Of a stretch of DNA of 64,000 nucleotides, positions 14,201 through 23,374 are shown one piece after another (within the stretch, counting starts at the first letter, position 1; each line of letters begins with the position of its first letter). A program made the translations under genes and the position numbers. The notes under the pieces are model-generated. The model saw nothing but the letters and a program-made list of their open reading frames with translations, did no database searches and was not told the origin of the DNA. The DNA comes from Phoenix dactylifera. Lineage: Eukaryota > Streptophyta > Magnoliopsida > Arecales > Arecaceae. The stretch lies in NCBI RefSeq assembly GCF_009389715.1, contig NC_052409.1, positions 2,706,001 through 2,770,000 on the forward strand, written 5' to 3'.

Positions 14201-16196
14201 ATTGTTTAATTAATACTTATCATTTCTTTGATTGATAATCATGAGTTCCTATTGGTGAATCTTATTGCACATCCTATTTTTCTTTCAGGGTTTCAAGTTA
14301 TAAAAGAGCTTACTGTTGAAGTGGAAAATGTTGTTGCCCTTGCAAAACCCAAGCCTCCAACAGTTCACAAAGAAAAAACCTCCAAGGATGAGGCATCTGC
14401 AGTTGTATCATCATCCAATGTTGATAACAAAATTGAGAAGCCTTCTACCCCTCCTGACAGGATGGCTGAGGGTGAACTGACCTATGCCCATAGTGAAGAT
14501 GGATCAGAAAAAAGATCCCCTGGCAGTCCTGGAAGAAATGCTTTGGACAATCCCTCTGAAGAAAATCATCTGACACGGTCTGGAGTACATGACATCTCAC
14601 CCCATGCTAGAGAAAGTAATAGGTATTTTGATCCCCTACCATTCTTTTAGCTGTGTTAATTCTTCAACGAGGCTGAGGTACCAAAGCAAGGCATGCATGG
14701 ACACCCATATTGGTGCCTATATTTTCTGATGTCCCTCTTGGTAGTTTGGGAAGTCCAGGCAGGTTTGGATGTGCGACGGGCGCGAGCTAGGACTCTGAAC
14801 CAGGGTTTGCTGAGGTTAGGTTATGTTTTTGAAATCAGGCTGGGCCTGGGCCCTCTAAGTAGTTATTTCAGGCAAGGCCCAAGGCCATCCTGTTGGCAGC
14901 CCTGGTAACATGTAAGAAAACATTCTAATAAGGAATAAAAAAGAAAGAAATCATAAGCAAATAAGTTGCTTCTCTCATGAAAATAATAGAGAAAATAATT
15001 AGCATGGTTTGCTTAGAACTTGTAGGAATGATGCTAGTCGGACTATTTCATATGCAACCACTTATATGTGCATTGCAAACTTGTCATTGCCTGATTTGCT
15101 TAAAACCATCTCATTAAGGGCCATTCTGATCTGTGATGCTTTTGTGGAAGGTCATGCAAGTCAGATGTGTGCGAGTCCTGACTCCTTTTCTATTTTTGTA
15201 GTGCCTTTACCTTCTTTTATGCCTACAACTTTGGTGATGTGCAGTATGACATAATATACGACTGAAAATATGCCTGTACAGTAGCTAACGTGTATATTTG
15301 TTGAACATTAAACAGTACTACCATTATGTCATATTTTCAAAAGTAATAATGTACATTTTTTGTTTCCGTTTCTTGTTTTACTGTTCTTGTGATTTCATAC
15401 GATGGCTAGATCTAGAGAATCTTACTTTCTGCTATGTACTGCAGTGATCATGGTGCTGCTGAATCCTCTATGTCGGGAGACAGGTTTGGTGATGAGCCTT
15501 CATGGGGTCCAACTTTTGATCGTGGTGATGATGGTGACTCAATATGGAACTTTGATTCAAAGGTCAATCAATTTATTTTCAACAATGCTTTGTCAGTTGC
15601 CGTCTCTCAATGCAATGTGCACATGATGGCTTTGTTTGGTTTCTGATTTTGCAATCTCACGCGTTCAGGAGAGTGAAGACGATAAGGGCAGATACAACTT
15701 TGGATCTGATGACTTTGGTCTATATCCAATCAGGACAGACTCCCCAAGTGCAGCTAGCGTGTTTGGAAAAGAGAAGAAAAATCCATTATTTGATTCAGCT
15801 CCAAGCACACCTCTGTTCAGCTCTAGCTTCTCACCGAGGTTTAATGAAGGGCTAGACGACAACTCTTTCGACAGTTTTGCTCATTTTGATCCTTTCATAA
15901 TGCAAGAAACTGGTGTTACACACAATCGGATTTTTGCAAGGTTTGATTCCATTCGTAGCACCACTGACTACAGTGGTGTTCCACAGAATCAGACCCTCGC
16001 AAGGTTTGATTCTATACGCAGTACGACTGAACATCCACAGCATCAGACCTATGCAAGGTTCGACTCCATTCGTAGCACCACTGACTACAGTGGGGGTTTC
16101 TCTTTTGACGACGCTGACCCCTTTGGCTCGGGACCATTCAAGACTTTAGAAAGTCATAGCCCAAGAACTGGAACTGATAATTGGAGTGCATTTTAA
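2273..16196 (+). CDS. EH domain-containing endocytic protein (AtEH1/Pan1-like), 5' partial
   Basis: Twelve exons are placed: 2273-3437, 3828-4061, 4196-4422, 6440-6514, 8453-8524, 9300-9398, 9532-9603, 9679-9793, 10135-10203, 14289-14622, 15445-15562 and 15669-16196. All junctions are GT-AG, and the sum is 3108 nt, exactly 1036 codons including TAA, which supports the model. The protein opens inside EH domain 1 (IWNHADQNHTGYLG). A long Ser/Pro/Gln linker follows, then EH domain 2 with an EF-hand-like loop (VDKDRDGKITGQEA) continuing as WDLSDQDND. Next come a coiled coil across the short exons and an acidic DWDEDWD motif. The tail carries three ARFDSIRST repeats and DPF motifs. Plant EH1/Pan1 proteins belong to the TPLATE complex in clathrin-mediated endocytosis and endocytic actin/autophagy, and DPF motifs bind adaptor appendages. 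The first exon, with the start, is outside the window. The identification is by family recognition. Confidence 0.93.
5990..6150. repeat. Dispersed GGTAC/GGTAT-rich repeat, copy 2
   Basis: The segment lies in intron 3 of the EH gene, counting from the first visible exon. It shares words such as GGTATGCTTAGTAT, GGCATACCAAG and ATGGTACGATAT with the copies near 784-930 and 7555-7725. The ends are not defined. The rest of this 2-kb intron (4423-6439) shows only AT-rich sequence with no recognisable gene. Confidence 0.35.
7205..8015. mobile_element. Possible decayed element with inverted ends
   Basis: The left end reads AGTGTTACCCGG, followed by AGACTTGTGTCCAA. The complement of the right end reads AATGTTGCATGG, with AGACATGTGTCCAA further in. 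The two ends are therefore related in inverted orientation, about 0.8 kb apart. The interior carries GGTAC-rich repeat material near 7555-7725. No clean target duplication is visible, so this may be two unrelated insertions of one dispersed repeat. Confidence 0.3.
7555..7725. repeat. Dispersed GGTAC/GGTAT-rich repeat, copy 3
   Basis: This is a third segment with the same vocabulary (CGTATCGTACCTG, AAGGTACTAGCG, GGCGGTACC). It lies within a 1.9-kb intron of the EH gene, inside the possible inverted-end element. It is better defined than the other two copies but still lacks clear termini. Confidence 0.4.
11710..13130 (-). mobile_element. Internally deleted Ty1/copia LTR retrotransposon relic
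   Basis: The relic lies in the 4.1-kb intron 10204-14288 of the EH gene, opposite to it. Two related LTR-like segments bracket it: from about 11710 (TGTGAAGTTTAGGG) and from 12944 (TGTAAGTTTTAGAG), both continuing into a purine-rich run and a GAAAATCTGT word. Directly left of the right-hand LTR, at 12930-12943, the minus strand reads TGGCATCAGAGCTC. That is close to the initiator-Met tRNA primer site of copia elements. Minus-strand frames at 12169-12276 (GYYTFLEGN, SADSKYKNMAHT) and 11904-12000 (PYMRSEYHLADLFTK) match the copia RNase H end. Gag, integrase and most of RT are missing, and the frames are broken, so it is inactive. The outer LTR ends are approximate. Confidence 0.75.
15930..16085 (+). 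repeat. In-frame triplicated ARFDSIRST repeat in the EH protein tail
   Basis: Three tandem units of about 55-64 bp each encode ARFDSIRSTT followed by a variable spacer (DYSGVPQNQ, EHPQHQ, DYSGG). All unit lengths keep the frame. The repeats sit between two DPF motifs (HFDPF before, DADPF after), in the region expected to be disordered and adaptor-binding. Confidence 0.85.
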
Positions 16197-16789
16197 TCAG
16201 TATTTCGTTACTGAGAAAGCCTCTTATGTGTGCCCTAGTGCTGGATTATCCATTCAGGAATGAGATCTTTTGTGTGCTCTAAACCTGTGAAGATTGTTTG
16301 GTTGTGTTTGGAGAACGTCTGTATTCTTTGTTATTATTATTTTTTGTCCTTTAAATCTCTGTTTGTGAGTGATGAGAGTAGAAAATTTTCCCTTTCTCCT
16401 GCTTCCATATCTCATTTGATGTGTCCTAAGGAACATTCTTTATGGCATGTGTTCCTTATTTGTCTTTTAAGCATTTCAAGCAGAACAGGTTGAGCTATTT
16501 TGTTCATTATTTTGTTTATGGCGTTGGATTCTTCCATTTCGTGGTAACCGGAGGGCAAGGAAAGATGATTTTGAATGCCATGCGGTAAACTGAACCACAT
16601 CTCTTTTTTCTGCATCAGAGAAAAATTGTCTTTTTAAAGTAACATGCTTAGGTGTCTGCTTACCGTAGGCGGAGAGTAAGGATCCCTTTCGGTTTGTGTG
16701 GTTTGCTCATAGGCGGAGTCTATCTACCATGCTATTATCAAGTGTCCATGGGCCAGTCAGATTTAGGGGTGTGGCTTGGCCCACCTTGA
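16197..16789. other. 3' flank of the EH gene
   Basis: This is T-rich sequence after the TAA stop, consistent with a 3' UTR (for example the run near 16325-16350). There is no clear polyadenylation signal that I would insist on. From about 16670 the base composition becomes GC-rich and leads into the LINE tail. No gene is seen. Confidence 0.5.
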
Positions 16790-17553
16790 CCCGCAGACGT
16801 TGATTGCGGACTCTTATCCTACTCGGAGGACTCGGTGCGAGGGCTCGGGCTTGAGGAGAGGGGGATATGGGTTGCATACCTGGCCTACCACTGCTGGTTG
16901 GGCAGGTATGCCCAAGTTTTTGAGAGTGGTAGCTCTCATTCGAGGAAGGTGGCAGATAGAGCTCTACTGCATGTGGCTGAGTTTTTCGGCATTATTGAGG
17001 ATTCACCTATTGGGTTACTGCTCTTGCAGCGACCAAAACTGTATTTGATTCTTGGGTGCCTCCATCCTCTGGTTTTTTCAAAGTGAAATTCGATGGCAGT
17101 GTCAGTAAGAGAGGAAACTGCAAAGGTGTGGGATTCGTGATTAGAGACCACGGCATCAGGTTGGTGGCGGTGGGGGAAAGTGGATCTTCGACACGTCTGT
17201 TGCTTGTTCTGAGCTTAGAGCGGCATGAGAGGATATTTTCTATGCGAGGCTGGTGTTGGGCATGGATCGCATCCTCCTCAAGAAGGATTCGGCCATGGTG
17301 ATTGAGTGTGTTCGGGGTCGGAGATGTGGTGCGGAGGGGAGGCCGTTGTTCTACAACGCCCTGTAGATTGCTGGGAGAGTGTGTCTCCTATGTAGGGAGG
17401 TAAACGATATTGTAAACTGAATTGTCTCCTATGCAGCCCACCACTTTAAAGATTTTATCTGGGCGAACCAAAGATTTATTTTTAAATTTACTTGGCCGTA
17501 TTTACGCTCGTCAAGTGTGAACTGCCATTGTACTATATATATATAAAAAAAAG
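16790..17553 (+). mobile_element. 5'-truncated LINE tail (RNase H region), copy A
   Basis: Plus-strand frames, broken by frameshifts, read GIWVAYLAYHCWLG, then KVADRALLHVAEF, then PPSSGFFKVKFDGSV and GFVIRDHGIRLVAVG. This is the reverse-transcriptase end and the RVT_3-type RNase H domain typical of plant non-LTR retrotransposons. It ends with a short A-run at 17545-17553. The upstream reverse transcriptase and endonuclease are absent, so it is a dead 5'-truncated copy. The same domain occurs four more times in the window on the minus strand. Confidence 0.8.
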
Positions 17554-17577
17554 AGCATGCTTAAACTGCATCTCACC

Positions 17578-17593
17578 ATCGCGTGCTTCTGTT
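17578..17593. repeat. Left target-site duplication of the SINE
   Basis: The 16-mer ATCGCGTGCTTCTGTT at 17578-17593 is repeated without mismatch at 17977-17992, flanking the SINE. A perfect duplication of this length is typical of LINE-machinery retroposition and implies a fairly young insertion. Confidence 0.85.
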
Positions 17594-17976
17594 TTTTTTT
17601 TTTTTTTTTTGCTAAAAAAAAAAGAGGAAGGGGGGAGGAAGGGACAAGCCCACCCCCGCGTAGCAGCCCCGACCACTGGGCCCCCACCCCGCCAGGAGAA
17701 TGTTCGATGCGGGTAGACCGAGTCGTGTGTTGGGCACCCCGACCTATTTTACTCATACCCTCCCCACCCGTGGGCCGGCTCAGTTATCCGACCCGACCCT
17801 CCGTGTGAGTACGTCACACCTGGCACCACCCAGGCTACCAGCGCTTCCAGACCCCGTGTCCAGGCGTGGGACATCTGGTCCCCGAATTTAATCGACGCCC
17901 GTGCGTTTCGAATCTGAATCCGCTTGGTTGGAAGCAAACGCCCCGTTCCAACTGGGCTACCACCTTGGTGGCAAAA
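17594..17976 (-). mobile_element. tRNA-derived SINE, about 380 bp
   Basis: Read on the minus strand, the element starts at 17976 just after its target duplication. It carries a polymerase III A box (TAGCCCAGTTGG, an exact match to TRGYNNARNNG) and, about 45 nt further, a B-box-like GATTCGAAAC. A GC-rich body follows, and it ends in an A-rich tail, seen as the T-run at 17592-17611 on plus. Exact 16-bp duplications flank it. At about 380 bp it is long for a plant SINE, and I do not recognise the family. The chance reading frames inside it are not genes. Confidence 0.8.
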
Positions 17977-17992
17977 ATCGCGTGCTTCTGTT
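17977..17992. repeat. Right target-site duplication of the SINE
   Basis: This is an exact copy of the 16-mer at 17578-17593. It directly precedes the tRNA-like head of the element on the minus strand. Confidence 0.85.
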
Positions 17993-18818
17993 CCATCATG
18001 CCTGCAGGTCACTGGTATGTACGGAAGTCTTGATATTCTGGTCCATGCGATTGTTGTGGGTCTTGGTTCGCATCCGAGGTGAAACCAGGTGAAACCCTTG
18101 AAGCACTTTTATTTTTCCTGTGGAACACTTTTCGCCTGGAAATTATCTATATAATAAATTCCCAGGTATCCAAAAATATAGGTATGGGTGTATACTGGTC
18201 ACTGGCTGGTATAATATGTGCTTGCTGTCATATCCCATGATGACGTCCGTATGGTGGTTGGCAAAATGGACGAACCAACCGCTTCTTGCATTCTTGCCAT
18301 CTCTTACATTGCAACATGATTTCTGCTTTTAGATAGCGGAGTAATGATGTCTTGCTTGGTAGCATCATCGATGCTACTACTGTCAACTTCTCTTGCAGTG
18401 TTCATACTTGGGAAGCGCTGGATATGCACCAAAATTCTCTTTTTTCGAAGGAAACTGATGCATGTGTCGCGGATTTATCTGATGTGTGTTAAAGGTTGAT
18501 TAGAGGAGCAAAAAGTTTGGATATTGGGTTTGGATCTACGTTTTCCAAGACTACTGTAAATGAGGGAATAATCTTGTGGATTTGATTATATAACGTTGAT
18601 ATTGATCAAATTTAGACAGATTTAAAAAGAAAATAGGTTTTTTTCGAGTACTAGAATTTCGACTGATTTATCATTAGCATTGTCATTAACCGTTGTGTAT
18701 TGGATATTACATAATTGGCCGCGTCAAATGTCCTCCGGAAGACTTCACATTTTCACTCGAATCGTAAAAGCGAAGCGGAGAAAGGGGGGAAAAAGTGCTT
18801 CTTTTATTGGCGTACGAA
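17993..18818. other. Intergenic stretch before the GnTI pseudogene
   Basis: I find no recognisable gene. The last 100 bases become GC-rich and read like the 5' leader of the GnTI locus that follows. The rest shows no repeat or motif I can name. Confidence 0.4.
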
Positions 18819-20342
18819 GTGGCGAGAGATTTCTGCAACGTCCGAACCCTCCTCGTCGACCCGCGGCTGCCTTCATCTACATCCAGGTTTCTCTCACATC
18901 CCTCCTTTCTTTCTTTCTTTCTTTTTTCCTTCCCTCCTTTTTCTCTTCATGAAACCCTAGAATTGTTGGTATCTATCAAGACAAGAGGGTGTACAGCATA
19001 TAGAAAGAATGCATCAAAGATATTGTATGTCTACGTTTACTTTTAGGAGGCCCCGTCACCCAATGGTAGGTCTCTTTGTAACTTGGATCCCTGTGGGGAG
19101 ATATAATAATGAAAAGGTGCAGGCATTGTATCGATAAGGAATCTATTGTCAGTCAATCTTGGTGTGCTTGGTCGATCCATGGAAAATCAGATTGGGACGA
19201 TCTAGGGTGCACTTTCCTTAGTCATGGAGTTAGAGGTGTATAACTTCTTCTGAAACTCCAAAATGGATTCTCAAGTCAAATGATTTCGACGATGGTTTGC
19301 ATGCCATTATACTTGGTGTCAATCGTCAGATGAGAAGTAGTGTCGTATTTAATAGACAAGGGGCGCTATGGGCATAATGATCAAGCTTTATCTCAAGTAT
19401 TTTTGGCACCTTTCTCAGTCCTTATCTACTAAGTATTTCTGTCCGTGGCTCGATCTCTCTAGTGCCATTACGAGAATTTTAAAATAATTTCTTGCAGATT
19501 TCCCTCACGTTAAAGTCTTCCTCTCCCTTTTTTTGGCTCTTAAACAAAGTCTGACCACTACTTATTGAGGCCTCCTTTATTCTTCGTTCCACATGCCTAC
19601 ACTGTTTAAATCAACTTTGTGTCAATGTGCCATCAATTTTTGCAATCACGTACAGTGGCTCTTTTAATGGTGCAACCCAGGAGCACGAATTGGCTGCAAA
19701 TAAATCTCAACATATGTTCCATTGATAATCATTGTTAAAGATGTTAAGAGAGATTGCTTGCTTGAACCTCAAGTTATCCCTTATTATTCAAAAAACAAAT
19801 TGAAATTTGATTCAGATTTGTTTAGGACCATACAATAGCTTTGCCGGTCCCAAATCAGTAGTTTCCTTTCCTTTTTCTCTTAGGATTTGAAAAGGAGATA
19901 TGATTGTAGTTTGTTTCTGTACTTGAGAGTCCCAGTGGCACTCAACTTGGCAGAGTAAAGTAAAATGACTCATCCACATCTAATTAAGGTGGGAGAGTTG
20001 GAGTGTCTAAAGGCTGATTGGATGAGCGAGTTAGTTTTGTCGTTTAATAAAAGGGAATTAGTCAATGGTTGCCTGCTCTTCTCTATCTTTCTACTATTTC
20101 TTTCCACTATTCCCCTTCTCTTTTCATTCTTCTATGCTTCTTCCTTACTCTTTCTGTATTTTGTTAAGATTTCCACATCTGTACTCTTCAATATATCTAC
20201 TTTCTGCTGTAGTATTTTTTACTATAATACAATTAAAGTTTAAAAACTTGGTTTCGCTCCATTTCTGGTTGGGCATAATGAACTTTGGTTTCAATAATTT
20301 TGGCTCAAGTTCCTGAGTTGCAGCTGCCTTCCCCTCCGCCCC

Positions 20343-20345
<3 letters not shown>

Positions 20346-20418
<73 letters not shown>
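20346..20418. repeat. (TA)n microsatellite
   Basis: An uninterrupted run of TA dinucleotides, about 36 units, lies between the first and second recognisable GnTI pseudogene exons. Apparent Ile-Tyr reading frames across it are artefacts. Confidence 0.95.
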
Positions 20419-20420
<2 letters not shown>

Positions 20421-22689
20421 ATGTTGAAGAATCAGAAAAGAATAGAGAAGAATGAAACAAGCCAAGAATACATTTATTACATAATTTTAGAGTACATTAT
20501 ATTATTCATATTCTTAGTGATTTTGGTTGAAAGTATGAAAATTGTGGATATCTTTTGAAGTCTAGTGAAATCATTTCGATTTTTGTTCTCATTTTCTGTT
20601 CTATTTTCCTCAGTTAGTCACTTTCTGTACTTTGAATTTTATCGATCTCTAGCCCATTATCTTACAAATATTTCCCCATATATTTGACCTTATCTCATCA
20701 ACTAACAGTATATCACCACAAACAGCATATCCGCATGGTGCAAAGAGGTATGAGTTTATAGCTGATCTCTAAGCTGTTATTCCAATAATAAAGAAATGAA
20801 TAGATAGTTAAAGCATTACTACTTGTTATTTGCTGGGAGGTAAGCAGGGATTATTTTCCATATTTAGGGTCTAACAAAATATTTTGACCATTTTAATTAT
20901 GTTGACATGACAATGCATCAAATTGGTATTAGATGCGAGCTTGATATTCTGATTAAAACGCAGCTTAGCTTATGAGGACCATTCATGTCTACCTAGATGA
21001 TTTATTTTGTATTTGCAGCTCTTGAATTCTGAACCAGTGCATACCGGAAGGCCTGGCAGAATAATAGCATATGACAAGATTGCAAGTAGGTGTTTTTTTC
21101 TTTATATTTCTTGTCCATTCCATTTTTCTTTTTGGTTAAGAATATTTGCTTTTCCAGGACATTACAAGTGGGCCCTAGATGAGCTATTCACCAGGCATAA
21201 TTTCAGTCGAGTTGTCATACTGGAAGGTGCTAATTCATGGCTGTTTTGATCTTTAGTTCCTTTTGCCTGCTTTCGTCTGTGAACTTCGTAAATAGTAGAG
21301 TTCATATTGCTAAACAGATGATATGGAAATTGCACCAGATTCTTTTGACTGTTTTGAGGCCACATCTGCTCTACTCGAAAAGGATAAATATGTTCCGTGT
21401 TGGTTTGCTCATTATATCTTCAAAACTTTTTTTTTAAGAAAAAAATATATCTTCAAAAGTTGGGAGTTCATTCTTAACCATTCTTTTCTAATTATTTTGC
21501 ACCATTATTTCCCCTGATGTGGTACTATTGAAGAATGATCATGGCTGTTTCTTCTTGGAATGATAATGGACAAGTGGAGTTTGTGCATGATCCTGGTAAC
21601 TTTCATTTTAAAGATTTGTCTTTTGTTTTTATTCGATAGTTATTTCCCTGAAGGCCTTTTCTTTCTTTATTTGTTTATTACTCTGAGTTCACTTAGAATA
21701 TTGAAAAGCATTCATGCAAGCTGTTTCTCAGTACATTATGCAGAAACTCTTTATCGTTCAAATTTCTTTCCTGGTCTTGGATGGATGCTGACAAAATCTG
21801 TATGGGATGAACTATCACCAAATTGTCCTAAAGCATATACTTTGTTTCACGATTTTCTGGTCTAGGTTCAAACATTAGTCAACCTTACTCAGGAAATTCT
21901 TGCTTGTGGATAACTGGATGAGGTTAAAGGAGGTACAAAAGGATTGTCATTTATTCTTCCAGAAGTTTACAGAACATACAATTTTGGTGAGCATGTAAGT
22001 TTTTTTTTTTTTTTGAGGTGTGGTGAGCATATAAGTTGATGGCTATATTTTATTTGCTTTAACAAGAACGTTACTTCGCCTTTTCTCCTACCGAGCTGGT
22101 ATGATGTGTTAACTGTCGACTGTCATATTATGTTTTTATTACAGGGTTCTAGCATGGGGCAATTCTATAAACAATACTTGGAGCCTATTAAACTAAATGA
22201 TGTCCATGTAGGTAAAACTAATTTGCTCTTGATCTTTTAGTTGTCTTTTAGCTTTGATTTTTGATGATCCTTTCTTATCTCATACGTATCATCTTTGATT
22301 GATTACTACCAGAGGTTGATTGGAAATCAGTGGATCTGAGCTACCTGATGGTGGTAATTTTATTTGTCTAATTAATTTCATGGTAATGTGATTAATCTGA
22401 TACATTATTTTTTTTTTTTCCTGACACTGGCCAGACAAGTATTTAAATCATTTTGCCAAAATTTTGTCCAATGCTAGACCTGTCAATGGACCTGATGCCA
22501 TTCTGAAGGTGCATAGTGTAGATGTTGATGTGCGTATCCAGTATAGCGACCTGAGAGATTTTGAACTATTAGCCCATCAATTTGGAATATTCGAAGAATG
22601 GAAGGCAATTCCTCTCCTGTTTTAGTTTCACTTAATTATTGGCTTTCTGTGGGACATCTAAATGCAAGCATGCACCCCAGGGTGCACGG

Positions 22690-22790
22690 CCCACATGCAC
22701 GAACATATGCATGCGTGCATGCATATGTATGCCCGCATGCGTGCATGCATATGTGTGCCTGCATGCATGCATGCATATGTATGCCCTAGT
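22690..22790. repeat. Tandem CATGCA-rich repeat (RY-like words)
   Basis: About three units of roughly 26 bp, each a variant of GCATGCGTGCATGCATATG followed by TATGCCC, lie between the last two GnTI exon relics. The array is dense in CATGCA/TGCATG, the core of the RY element bound by plant B3 factors. Arising in an intron of a dead gene, it may be simple-sequence expansion only. Confidence 0.75.
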
Positions 22791-23374
22791 TACACCTTCC
22801 ACAAGAACCAAAACTTCACGATCAATCACAAATTATATTCATATTAAAACTAATATTAGTTGACACAAACTCTATTGCTATTGTCACATATCCCAGCCAG
22901 CATGCATCTATATCGAAACACATTAATCTTTGTTGAGGGAGCACTTGATTCCTTGGTGCTAAACATAAAAGGAGCTGAGAGTTGGAATCTTGGACAATTT
23001 GTTGCCATATTGTAGCATCTTCTGTTTCTTATATCGACTCTATTTCCTGTTCTAGAATTCATTCCCTTAGAATTGCTTTCTTTTTCTTATTTTATTTGTA
23101 GGAGGTTCCTAAATTATTTTGTTTTTCATGGTTGAATTGTTGCTTTAAATAAATAAAAATATCATTCACCATATTTAAGATTCATCAACATTATAGCCTT
23201 AAACAAATGCCATCATATCTACTTACTGTTCTCCACTTTCTGCTTGTCAAAAACAACTAATTCTTTTTCCAGGATGGCATTCCAAGAACAGCATATAAAG
23301 GAGTAGGACTCTGAGACGTACTTGTGGGTCCAACTTCTCTCAAGCTACTTGGAATAGAGCATTCTTGACAATCA

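Larger units (their letters stand above)
18819..23374 (+). pseudogene. Alpha-1,3-mannosyl-glycoprotein beta-1,2-GlcNAc-transferase I (GnTI) pseudogene
   Basis: An intact GnTI adds GlcNAc to Man5GlcNAc2 in the Golgi, the step that opens complex N-glycan synthesis. Exon relics: 18819-18886, where the signal-anchor end FIYIQ survives but the expected ATG is GTG and the frame is shifted; 21019-21085; 21158-21226 (HYKWALDELF); 21318-about 21388 (DDMEIAPD, containing the metal-binding acidic motif); about 21535-21595 (MAVSSWNDNGQ); 21744-about 21830 (FFPGLGWML); about 21905-21994, which needs a frame change; 22145-22207; 22315-about 22350; 22435-22604; and from 23273. The exons between the anchor and SEPVHTGRPG are missing. 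Other lesions are a lost donor after 21388 and a GC donor at 22605. An in-frame TGA at 23312-23314 coincides with an apparent deletion of about ten codons. Identification rests on family recognition. Together the lesions rule out a normal enzyme. Confidence 0.88.

Noticed and set aside
20145-20465. 106-codon frame with Ile-Tyr repeats
   Set aside because: It is the translation of a TA microsatellite.
22598-22863. Cys/His/Met-rich open frames resembling a metal-binding peptide
   Set aside because: They are translations of the CATGCA-type tandem repeat, open in several frames on both strands.
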